This document shows positions 1 to 5,668 of a stretch of DNA of 5,668 bases, piece after piece (the stretch's first letter is position 1; every line of letters begins with the position of its first letter). The notes below the pieces were generated by a model. The model was given only the letters and a program-made list of their open reading frames with translations. It was not told the origin of the DNA and did no database searches. Origin of the DNA: Lysobacterales bacterium (GTDB lineage: Bacteria > Pseudomonadota > Gammaproteobacteria > Xanthomonadales > SZUA-36); NCBI GenBank assembly GCA_026193295.1, contig JAPHSB010000354.1, positions 1-5,668 on the forward strand, written 5' to 3'. A program made the position numbers and the translations under genes.

Positions 1-444
1 AACTTCGGTGGCGGCCAGGTCGGCGGCGAAGGGAGCGGCGTGCACGATGCGAATGTTGAGGTTGCCTTCCGCAGGCATGTCCACGTTATCCACCAAGGCC
101 TGCAGTTCCAGGTCCTGGGTCACGCCATTGCCCTGGGCATACACGGTGTAGGACATGCCGTCTTCCAGCGTGAAATCCCCCGTGAGGGCGGCCTCGGTCG
201 CGCCAACGGGCACGATGTCAATGGTATAGGTACCGGCGGGCAGCGAAGTGTACTCAGGGGTGAAGTCACCAAATTTCACGCCTTCGAGAAAGGTGTTGCC
301 GTTGACCAGTATGTTTACAGCGGTGCCATCACGGGTGTCCGCGAACGACGCGAAATGCGCTGCGGCGACCCGGGCGTCCGCGAGCAGCGATTGGCTCGCG
401 AGCATCAGAACCGTGGCGGTTGCGGTGGTTACAGTTTTAATCAT
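1..444 (-). CDS. Secreted DUF4397 domain protein (C-terminus beyond window)
   Basis: An open frame reads leftward from ATG at 444-442 to the window edge: 148 complete codons with no stop. The start is backed by GGAGA at 454-450, five bases upstream. Residues 1-24 form a Sec-type signal peptide: Lys3, a hydrophobic stretch ending in SLLADA, and an AxA-type cleavage site after Ala24, so export to the periplasm or beyond is expected. From residue 25 the chain fits DUF4397: VAAAHFASFADTRDG, then TAVNILVNG, then a LPAGTYTIDIVPVG strand and a FTLEDGMSYTVYAQG segment. A second copy of the repeat opens at about residue 129 (LNIRIVHAAPFAAD), so at least two tandem beta-rich units exist. DUF4397 proteins are envelope or surface proteins without an established biochemical function, and I assign none. 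The gene diverges from the MerR-type regulator at 700-1620 and shares a repeat-containing control region with it. The family call is firm; the role is unknown. Confidence 0.88.
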   Translation of the reverse strand, partial: MIKTVTTATATVLMLASQSLLADARVAAAHFASFADTRDGTAVNILVNGNTFLEGVKFGDFTPEYTSLPAGTYTIDIVPVGATEAALTGDFTLEDGMSYTVYAQGNGVTQDLELQALVDNVDMPAEGNLNIRIVHAAPFAADLAATEV

Positions 445-464
445 GATCGTCTCCATCAAGGTTT

Positions 465-475
465 TGTACAGATAT
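465..475 (-). promoter_or_regulatory. Single TGTACA operator-like unit near the DUF4397 start
   Basis: Read on the minus strand this is ATATCTGTACA, identical at 10 of 11 positions to the unit GTATCTGTACA at 578-588 but in the opposite orientation. It ends about 20 bases before the DUF4397 start codon. A weak proximal promoter can be drawn across it: TTGGAC at 497-492, 17 bases, then TATCTG at 474-469. A regulator bound here could block that promoter or the leader. No second unit at 11-bp spacing is visible on either side, so this would be an isolated or auxiliary site. Confidence 0.4.
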
Positions 476-566
476 CGAAGTTTCAGCGCTCGTCCAACAC
501 GGGCCGAGGCAGCCAGTCCACTGAGTTTTCGAACGATCCTGCTTGATGCCCGAATAACCGTGAAAC

Positions 567-599
567 GTAAATGTACAGTATCTGTACAGGTATTGCAAC
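567..599 (+). promoter_or_regulatory. CarH/LitR-like operator of tandem 11-bp TGTACA repeats
   Basis: Two adjacent 11-bp direct repeats are seen: GTAAATGTACA (567-577) and GTATCTGTACA (578-588), matching at 9 of 11 positions. A third unit in the same register, GGTATTGCAAC (589-599), is degenerate and keeps mainly TGnA. B12-dependent CarH of Thermus is known to bind tandem repeats of about 11 bp with three of the four DNA-binding domains of its tetramer, and LitR-family sites contain TGTA(C/T)A. The adjoining gene encodes a regulator of this type, so this is its probable operator. The sequence alone does not prove binding. Confidence 0.6.
570..598 (-). promoter_or_regulatory. Candidate leftward promoter embedded in the operator
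   Basis: On the minus strand TTGCAA (598-593, 4/6 to the -35 consensus) is followed after exactly 17 bases by TACATT (575-570, 4/6 to the -10 consensus). The two TGTACA units fill the spacer and overlap the -10, so a bound oligomer would exclude RNA polymerase. Transcription would begin near 563 and leave a leader of about 120 bases before the DUF4397 start, which is long. A weaker promoter closer to the gene (497-469) is an alternative. Confidence 0.4.
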
Positions 600-625
600 C
601 ATCCAAACGAAAAAAATACCAATCT

Positions 626-654
626 TTGCAAATTGCGTATATGTAATGTATAGT
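626..654 (+). promoter_or_regulatory. Sigma-70-type promoter of the MerR/B12 regulator gene
   Basis: TTGCAA (626-631) and TATAGT (649-654, 5/6 to consensus) are separated by 17 bases in an AT-rich stretch. Transcription would start near 661, about 39 bases before the ATG at 700. The -10 overlaps TGTATA (647-652), a permitted variant of the LitR-type TGTA(C/T)A core, and further TGTA steps occur at 642 and 663. Autoregulation is therefore possible, although no clean 11-bp array covers this promoter. Confidence 0.5.
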
Positions 655-699
655 TTTCATGATGTATCGTAGCGGCCCCGGCCGATAGGACGAAAAACC

Positions 700-1620
700 A
701 TGAACAACACAGCAGAAGTGATCGAGCATCCCGGCGAAAAGCTGTACACGATCGGCACGGTGTCGAAACTGACCGGGGTGGGCGCCATCACCCTGCGGGC
801 CTGGGAGCGTCGCTATGGACTGATCGAACCGGTGCGCAAGCCCAGCGGTCACCGCCTGTATACACGGCAGAACATCGATCAGATCAACCGAATCACGGCG
901 CTGACCCAGCAGGGCATGCGCATCAGCCAGATCCGGCCGGAAATGCTGGAGAGCGCTGACGGTATGGACCAGGATGGCGGCACGGACGCCGACAAGTGGA
1001 AGACTCAACTGAACAGCATGATGGCCTCCATCATCAGTTTTGACGAAGAACGGCTTGAGGAGATCTACAACGAGGCGCTGTCCCTCTATCCGATCGACGT
1101 GGTAACGCGCAAGCTCCTGACCCCGCTACTGATCGAACTCGGCCTGCGCTGGGAAGGTGGCGAGGGCAACATCGCCGAGGAACACTTTTTTGCTTTCTAC
1201 CTGCGCAACAAGCTGGGCGCGCGTTACCACCATCGGGGCCGGGGCAACCGGGGCCCTCTGATTCTGCTGGCCGGCTTGCCGGGCGAACACCATGAAATCG
1301 GCCTGCTGCTGTTCGCGCTGGCCGCCCACGAGTCCGGCTACCGGGTGCTGCCGCTGGGAGCCAACATGCCGCTGGAAGAACTCGCGGCTGTTGCCAAGAA
1401 GAAGGGTTGTGGGGCTATCGTACTATCCGGCGCGATCGAACCGTCCCGGGAAACACTGAGCCAGGATCTGCCGGAGCTGGTCACCGCGAGCGCGGCGCCG
1501 GTCCTGATCGGTGGACTGTCCTCGGTGTACGCCTGCGACGCCATCAACCGGGCGGGCGCCGAAGCGTTGGGGCGCGATATCGAACACGGCCTGAGGCGTC
1601 TGGCAGACGCACTGTCTTGA
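700..1620 (+). CDS. MerR-family regulator with B12-binding domain (CarH/LitR-like probable photoreceptor)
   Basis: Complete 306-residue gene; AGGA at 687-690 lies nine bases before the ATG. Residues 15-80 are a MerR winged helix: YTIGTVSKLTGV, then LRAWERRYG (32-40) and SGHRLYT (49-55), the form typical of the CarA/CarH/LitR/MlrA branch. Residues 100-175 fit the helical-bundle cap, with Trp151, nine residues, then Glu161-His162: the Wx9EH motif that packs over the upper face of adenosylcobalamin. Residues 185-306 fit the Rossmann-like B12 domain, with Glu196-x-His198-x-x-Gly201 (ExHxxG); His198 is the expected lower cobalt ligand. VLSGAI (241-246) and LIGG (269-272) match later cobalamin-contact segments. 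Known CarH proteins are dark tetramers that repress DNA and fall apart in light. Length is about normal. The residue after Trp151 is Glu, not the His that coordinates cobalt after photolysis in Thermus CarH. Target sites probably lie at 567-599. A light-independent B12 regulator like Myxococcus CarA is the main alternative. Confidence 0.88.
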   Translation: MNNTAEVIEHPGEKLYTIGTVSKLTGVGAITLRAWERRYGLIEPVRKPSGHRLYTRQNIDQINRITALTQQGMRISQIRPEMLESADGMDQDGGTDADKWKTQLNSMMASIISFDEERLEEIYNEALSLYPIDVVTRKLLTPLLIELGLRWEGGEGNIAEEHFFAFYLRNKLGARYHHRGRGNRGPLILLAGLPGEHHEIGLLLFALAAHESGYRVLPLGANMPLEELAAVAKKKGCGAIVLSGAIEPSRETLSQDLPELVTASAAPVLIGGLSSVYACDAINRAGAEALGRDIEHGLRRLADALS

Positions 1621-1671
1621 GGTGGCCTGAAAAGAGGCTCCCACGGAGGGGGGTAGATCGCGATCCCGTTC

Positions 1672-1707
1672 AGGCGATTCGCTGCTTCGCCGCGCCTTTG
1701 TTGTGTT
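1672..1707 (+). terminator. Weak intrinsic terminator candidate after the MerR/B12 gene
   Basis: AGGCG (1672-1676) can pair with CGCCT (1693-1697), followed by the T-rich run TTGTTGTGTT (1698-1707). A competing 5-bp pairing, GGCGA (1673-1677) with TCGCC (1687-1691), exists in the same place. The stem is short and the T tract interrupted, so efficiency is doubtful. It lies about 50 bases past the regulator's stop codon, where a terminator would be expected. Confidence 0.25.
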
Positions 1708-1822
1708 CCAGCCTCTTCCTTGGAAGCTCAATAAAGGCCGTCCTGGGCTGAAGTGCGCGTTATCCATTAACGACAGCGTTTAGCCGGTCCCCTCCATGGG
1801 AGCCGCACAAGGTATCCATTCC

Positions 1823-1846
1823 CTTCGAATCAGCCGCGGTTCGAAG
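1823..1846. repeat. 7-bp perfect inverted repeat around TTCGAA
   Basis: CTTCGAA (1823-1829) and TTCGAAG (1840-1846) are perfect inverted copies separated by 10 bases. Each contains the palindrome TTCGAA, so the pair also reads as a direct repeat 16 bases apart. It lies about 150 bases upstream of the gltB promoter candidate. It could be a binding site for a dimeric regulator, but an arrangement this short can also arise by chance. Confidence 0.35.
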
Positions 1847-1972
1847 TTCCGCTCCACGTTAGCAGAACGACCGAACGAGTCAAGCGAAACGCGCTGACCG
1901 GTCACCGACCCGAACAGCGCCCGCGCAGCTGCTGTATTAATAATCGAATTCCATATATTTAAAATATTAAGT

Positions 1973-2000
1973 TTCACAATGATAATGATTCCGCTAGATT
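1973..2000 (+). promoter_or_regulatory. Candidate sigma-70 promoter of gltB
   Basis: TTCACA (1973-1978, 5/6 to the -35 consensus) is followed after 16 bases by TAGATT (1995-2000, 4/6 to the -10 consensus). A start near 2007 would give a leader of about 48 bases before the gltB ATG. An alternative -10-like TAAAAT at 1960-1965 lies in the AT-rich run just upstream, with a poorer -35. Position and composition support a promoter in this segment; the exact hexamers are less certain. Confidence 0.4.
1975..1993 (+). promoter_or_regulatory. Fur-box-like element in the gltB promoter spacer
   Basis: AATGATAATGATT (1978-1990) matches 12 of 13 central positions of the Fur consensus GATAATGATAATCATTATC; over the full 19 bases I count 13 matches. 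It sits between the candidate -35 and -10 of gltB, where bound Fur would block initiation. Glutamate synthase carries iron-sulfur clusters, so iron control would make sense, but the site lies in AT-rich DNA where partial matches occur by chance. Confidence 0.33.
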
Positions 2001-2054
2001 GGATGCTGCGGGAATAGCGCTCACGCATGGAAAGCTTTGTTTGAAAGAGGCCCA

Positions 2055-5000
2055 ATGTTGCGAAACATCAACAAGTTACATGACCCGGTCCGGGATTTTC
2101 GCGACAGCTGCGGCTTCGCCCTGCTGGCCCATATGGACGGCGAGAAAAGCCATTGGCTGGTCGAGACCACGCTGGAGTCGCTGGCGCGGTTGACGCACCG
2201 CGGGGCGGTGGCGGCCGACGGCAAGTCCGGCGACGGTTGCGGCATCATGCTGCAGTTCCCCGAACCCTTCCTGCGCGATGTCGCGAAAGACTGTGGCTTC
2301 CGGCTGTCCGAGCATTTCGCCTCGGGCCTGGTGTTCTTCTCGCCCGACGCCCGGCTGATCGAGCGGGGCCAGGAAATTCTGACGCGCCACCTGGAGCGCT
2401 TCGCCCTCGGCGTCCAGGGCTGGCGCGAAGTGCCTACCTGCCCGGAAGTTGTCGGGGAGCAGGCCAGTGCCTGTATGCCCGCGATCTACCAGGTATTCGT
2501 GAATGCGCCGGCCGGCTGGCGACCACACGACATCGAGCGCCAGCTGTTCGCGGCGCGGCGCTTCGCCTTCGACGAAGAGCGCAAGCTGCCGGACGCGGAC
2601 CCGCTGTACTACGTCGTCACGCTGTCCAACCTGACCATGGTTTACAAGGGCCTGGTGCAGGCCGAGCACCTGGGGGATTTTTACCCCGACCTGCGCGACG
2701 AGCGCATGACCAGCTCGATCGGCATCTGCCACCAGCGTTTTTCGACCAACACCCTGCCCCGCTGGAACTATGCGCAGCCGTTCCGCTACCTGGCGCACAA
2801 CGGCGAAATCAACAGCGTCAACGCCAACCGCGACTGGGCCAACGCCCGCGCCGGCATCCTGCGCTCGCCGCTGCTGCCCAGCCTGGAGGACCTGTCGCCG
2901 CTGGTCAACGAGAGCGGTTCGGACTCGTCCTCACTGGACAACCTGCTGGAGGTGTTCCTGGCCGGCGGCATGGACGTGTTCCGCGCGATGCGGCTGCTGA
3001 TGCCGCCCGCCATCCGTGACGACATGGACCCCGACCTGAAGGCCTTCCTGCAGTTCAACTCAATGCACCAGGAACCCTGGGACGGTCCGGCCGGCGTGGT
3101 CGCCACCAATGGCAGCATCGCCTGCTGTAATCTCGACCGCAACGGCCTGCGCCCGGCCCGTTACAGCATCACGCACGACGGCGTGTTCACGGTCGCCTCG
3201 GAGATTGGTGTCTGGGACTGCCCGCCCGAGCGCATCAAGCGGCGCGGCCGGTTGGGCCCGGGGGAAATGATCGCCGTCGACACCGAGACCGGCAAGTTCT
3301 GGAAGAACAGCACCATCGACGACTGCCTGAAAGCCACACACGCGTATCGTGAATGGATGACGGAAAACATGGTGCGCGTCTGGAACAACGACGAGCAGGA
3401 GCGCAAGGCAGCCACCAAGTTCATGCGCGAGTCGTCGCACCGCCTGCCGACTTACCAGCAGATGTTCGGGCTCGGCAGCGAGGAGATCGACACCATCATC
3501 AACCCGATGGCACTGGAAGCCCAGGAGCCGGTCGGCTCGATGGGCGACGATACGCCGGCCGCGGTGCTGTCACGGCGCCATCGCTCCATATACGATTATT
3601 TTCGCCAGTCTTTCGCGCAGGTCACCAATCCACCGATCGATCCGTTGCGGGAATCGGCCGTGATGTCCCTGGAAACCTGTATCGGCCGCGAGCACAACGT
3701 GTTCCACGAAACCGCCTCACACGCCCACCGCGTGATCCTGCCCTGGCCGATTCTGAATTATGTTAAATACCAGACCCTGCTCGGCCTGGACCAACGCTAT
3801 TACCGTAACGTGCGCTTCAGCATGAATTACGACCCGGCCAGCCTGAAACTGCGCGATGCGCTGGTCAACCTGGCAGAGTCGTGCGTCGGCGCGGTGCGCG
3901 GCGGGGCCACCGTTATCGTGCTCAGCGACCGCGATATCACTCGCGGCAAGCTGCCGATGCCGGCGCCGCTGGCGGTGGGCGCAGTACACCAGGCCCTGCT
4001 GCGGGCCGGTGAGCGGCCCAACGCCAATATCCTCATCGAGACCGGCTCGGCGCGCGACGCGCACCAGTTCGCCGTCCTGCTGGGCATGGGCGCCACGGCG
4101 ATCTACCCCTACCTGGCGTTCCAGAGCATCAACCAGCAGCAGGAGTCGGGAGCACTGCAGGGCGACCCGATCGAGTTGCGCAAGAACTACCGTCGCGCCA
4201 TCCGCAAGGGCCTGCTGAAGATACTGTCCAAGATGGGTATCTGCACGATGGCCAGCTACCGCGGATCCCAGTTGTTCGAAGCGGTTGGCCTGGCGCCCGA
4301 GGTGGTCAACCTGTGCTGTCCGAAAGTAGCCTCCAAGATCAAGGGCGCCGGCTTCAAGGAACTGGAGTCTGATTTGCAGGAAGTCGCCGACCTGGCCTGG
4401 ACGGAACAGATGCGGCCAGTCCGGGACGGCCTCTACCGCTTCATGCATGGTGGCGAGGACCACGCCTACAACCCGGATGTCGTGATGAACCTGCAGCAGG
4501 CGGTGGCCAGCGGCAAGTGGGCCGATTACCGCAGGTTCGCGGACGCGGTCGACCAGCGCGCACCGCTGGCGATCCGCGACCTCCTGGCATTCAAGACGGT
4601 CGACCAGCCATTGCCGCTCGAGAAGGTCGAGCGCGAAGATCGTATTTTCCCGCGCTTCGACACGGCCGCGATGTCCATCGGCGCCCTGTCGCCCGAGGCC
4701 CACGAGTCCCTGGCCATCGCCATGAACCGGCTGGGCGGGCGCTCGAATTCGGGCGAGGGCGGCGAAGATCCGGCTCGCTTCAACAGCGAGCGGAATTCAC
4801 GCATCAAACAGGTGGCATCCGGCCGTTTTGGCGTGAGCGCGCACTACCTGGTCAACGCCGATGTGCTGCAAATCAAGATCGCGCAAGGCGCCAAGCCGGG
4901 CGAGGGTGGGCAGTTGCCCGGTCACAAGGTCACCGCAGAGATCGCGGCGCTGCGCTGCTCGACGCCCGGCGTCACCCTGATCTCACCGCCGCCGCACCAC

Positions 5001-5668
5001 GACATCTATTCAATCGAAGATCTGTCGCAGCTGATCTTCGATTTGAAAATGGTCAACCCCCGTGCACTGGTGTCCGTCAAGCTGGTCGCCGGTACAGGCG
5101 TCGGCACGATCGCGGTCGGGGTGGCCAAGGCCTATGCCGATCTGATCACCATTGCCGGTTTCGATGGCGGCACCGGGGCCAGCCCCCTGAGCTCGGTCAA
5201 GTATGCCGGCCTGCCGTGGGAGATCGGCCTGGCCGAAACGCATCAGGCGCTGGTTGAAAATGGACTGCGCCACAAAATCCGGCTGCAGGTAGACGGCGGC
5301 TTGAAGACCGGGCGGGACGTGGTCAAGGGCGCGATGCTGGGCGCCGAAAGCTTCGGTTTCGGTACCGGGCCGATGGTGGCCCTGGGCTGCAAGTACCTGC
5401 GCATTTGCCACCTCAACAACTGCGCCACCGGCATCGCCACGCAGAACAAGACCCTGCGCGAAAAGCACTTTCACGGTCTGCCGGAACGCGTGATGAACTA
5501 TTTCCAGTTTCTGGCGCGTGACGTACGTGAAATCCTGGCCAGCCTGGGCCTGCGGCAATTCACCGACGTCATCGGGCGCAGCGACCTGCTGGAGCAGTTG
5601 CCTGGCACCACGGCCAGGCAGCGTGCGCTGGATCTTGCGCCGATCCTGGCCTCTGCCGCCACCCGCAA
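2055..5668 (+). CDS. gltB: Glutamate synthase (NADPH-type) large subunit, C-terminus beyond window
   Basis: The frame opens at ATG 2055, with AGAGG at 2046-2050 four bases upstream, and stays open for 1204 codons to the window edge. GltB converts glutamine plus 2-oxoglutarate to two glutamates in the cytoplasm, using electrons passed by GltD, and forms the GOGAT half of ammonia assimilation. Cys19 (DSCGFALLAH) is the expected N-terminal nucleophile of the glutaminase domain after removal of a short 18-residue propeptide. HRGA (48-51), HQRFSTNT (226-233), AHNGEIN (247-253) and the GSDSSS segment (288-293) complete that domain. The central domain includes GSMGDDTP (494-501) and FAQVTNPPIDPLRE (520-533). 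The FMN/synthase domain has SIGALSPEAH (874-883), SNSGEGGEDP (897-906), QGAKPGEGGQLPG (944-956) and ISPPPHHDIYS (976-986). The 3Fe-4S ligands are Cys1112, Cys1118 and Cys1123. About 280 residues, including the GXGXG beta-helix, are missing compared with E. coli GltB. All expected catalytic motifs are intact. gltD would be expected downstream. Confidence 0.97.
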   Translation, partial: MLRNINKLHDPVRDFRDSCGFALLAHMDGEKSHWLVETTLESLARLTHRGAVAADGKSGDGCGIMLQFPEPFLRDVAKDCGFRLSEHFASGLVFFSPDARLIERGQEILTRHLERFALGVQGWREVPTCPEVVGEQASACMPAIYQVFVNAPAGWRPHDIERQLFAARRFAFDEERKLPDADPLYYVVTLSNLTMVYKGLVQAEHLGDFYPDLRDERMTSSIGICHQRFSTNTLPRWNYAQPFRYLAHNGEINSVNANRDWANARAGILRSPLLPSLEDLSPLVNESGSDSSSLDNLLEVFLAGGMDVFRAMRLLMPPAIRDDMDPDLKAFLQFNSMHQEPWDGPAGVVATNGSIACCNLDRNGLRPARYSITHDGVFTVASEIGVWDCPPERIKRRGRLGPGEMIAVDTETGKFWKNSTIDDCLKATHAYREWMTENMVRVWNNDEQERKAATKFMRESSHRLPTYQQMFGLGSEEIDTIINPMALEAQEPVGSMGDDTPAAVLSRRHRSIYDYFRQSFAQVTNPPIDPLRESAVMSLETCIGREHNVFHETASHAHRVILPWPILNYVKYQTLLGLDQRYYRNVRFSMNYDPASLKLRDALVNLAESCVGAVRGGATVIVLSDRDITRGKLPMPAPLAVGAVHQALLRAGERPNANILIETGSARDAHQFAVLLGMGATAIYPYLAFQSINQQQESGALQGDPIELRKNYRRAIRKGLLKILSKMGICTMASYRGSQLFEAVGLAPEVVNLCCPKVASKIKGAGFKELESDLQEVADLAWTEQMRPVRDGLYRFMHGGEDHAYNPDVVMNLQQAVASGKWADYRRFADAVDQRAPLAIRDLLAFKTVDQPLPLEKVEREDRIFPRFDTAAMSIGALSPEAHESLAIAMNRLGGRSNSGEGGEDPARFNSERNSRIKQVASGRFGVSAHYLVNADVLQIKIAQGAKPGEGGQLPGHKVTAEIAALRCSTPGVTLISPPPHHDIYSIEDLSQLIFDLKMVNPRALVSVKLVAGTGVGTIAVGVAKAYADLITIAGFDGGTGASPLSSVKYAGLPWEIGLAETHQALVENGLRHKIRLQVDGGLKTGRDVVKGAMLGAESFGFGTGPMVALGCKYLRICHLNNCATGIATQNKTLREKHFHGLPERVMNYFQFLARDVREILASLGLRQFTDVIGRSDLLEQLPGTTARQRALDLAPILASAATR

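Larger units (their letters stand above)
1621..2054. other. 434-bp gene-free region between the regulator and gltB
   Basis: No convincing gene lies here on either strand. The left part is GC-rich and holds a 10-bp palindrome GATCGCGATC (1656-1665), a weak terminator candidate (1672-1707), a short perfect hairpin CTTCC-TT-GGAAG (1715-1726) and a 7-bp inverted repeat (1823-1846). From about 1934 to 1990 the composition turns sharply AT-rich and includes the near-palindrome ATATTTAAAATAT (1954-1966), as expected for a promoter region of gltB. The length leaves room for a small RNA or long leader, but nothing identifies one. Confidence 0.6.

Noticed and set aside
40..546. Plus-strand frames at 40-546 and 248-646 over the DUF4397 gene
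   Set aside because: They are antisense to a gene with a clear signal peptide and DUF4397 domain, and their translations show no domain.
1632..1717. 8-bp inverted repeat AAGAGGCT / AGCCTCTT with 70 bases between arms
   Set aside because: One such pair is expected by chance in a gap of this length, and no poly-T run or conserved structure follows it.
1832..1858. tRNA-like T-arm with GGTTCGAA and a nearby CCA
   Set aside because: The five-base T stem cannot be completed, and no acceptor, D or anticodon arm can be built upstream. It is neither a tRNA nor a clear attachment-site remnant.
1780..2055. 91-codon minus-strand frame in the gap before gltB
   Set aside because: It begins on top of the gltB start, crosses the AT-rich promoter region and has a low-complexity translation with no recognisable domain.
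2153..3019. 288-codon plus-strand frame overlapping gltB
   Set aside because: It is out of frame with gltB, rich in Arg, Ala and Pro as expected of a shifted high-GC frame, and has no recognisable domain, while gltB motifs cover the same DNA.
3717..4703. Long open frame on the minus strand (328 codons) inside gltB
   Set aside because: It is wholly antisense to the well-conserved gltB frame. Its translation resembles no family I recognise, and open antisense frames are common in GC-rich genes.

Overview
The window looks like GC-rich chromosomal DNA of a proteobacterium, most likely a gammaproteobacterium. GltB resembles the enterobacterial/pseudomonad form over its whole visible length, codons end mostly in G or C, and AT-rich DNA is confined to the promoter regions. 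No mobile element, CRISPR array, rRNA or tRNA gene was found. Species cannot be named.

Layout from left to right. (1) Positions 1-444, minus strand: the N-terminal 148 residues of a secreted DUF4397 protein, cut by the left edge. (2) Positions 445-699: a divergent control region. It holds tandem 11-bp repeats carrying TGTACA (567-599) inside a leftward promoter-like sequence, another copy of the repeat in the opposite orientation at 465-475, and a good sigma-70-type promoter for the rightward gene (626-654). (3) Positions 700-1620, plus strand: a complete 306-residue MerR-type regulator with a cobalamin-binding C-terminal half of the CarH/LitR type. It keeps the Wx9EH and ExHxxG signatures of adenosylcobalamin photoreceptors. 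(4) Positions 1621-2054: a gene-free gap of 434 bp with a weak terminator candidate, a 7-bp inverted repeat and an AT-rich promoter region containing a Fur-box-like element. (5) Positions 2055-5668, plus strand: gltB, the large subunit of glutamate synthase. It is open over 1204 codons and runs off the right edge before its C-terminal GXGXG domain.

The most interesting part is the left third. A probable B12-dependent, possibly light-responsive regulator lies divergent from a secreted DUF4397 protein. The DNA between them carries repeats whose sequence and 11-bp spacing resemble CarH/LitR operators. The inference is that in the dark, with adenosylcobalamin bound, the regulator represses the leftward gene and perhaps itself, and that light releases it. 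gltB is an ordinary housekeeping gene with its own promoter, and nothing seen links it to the regulator.
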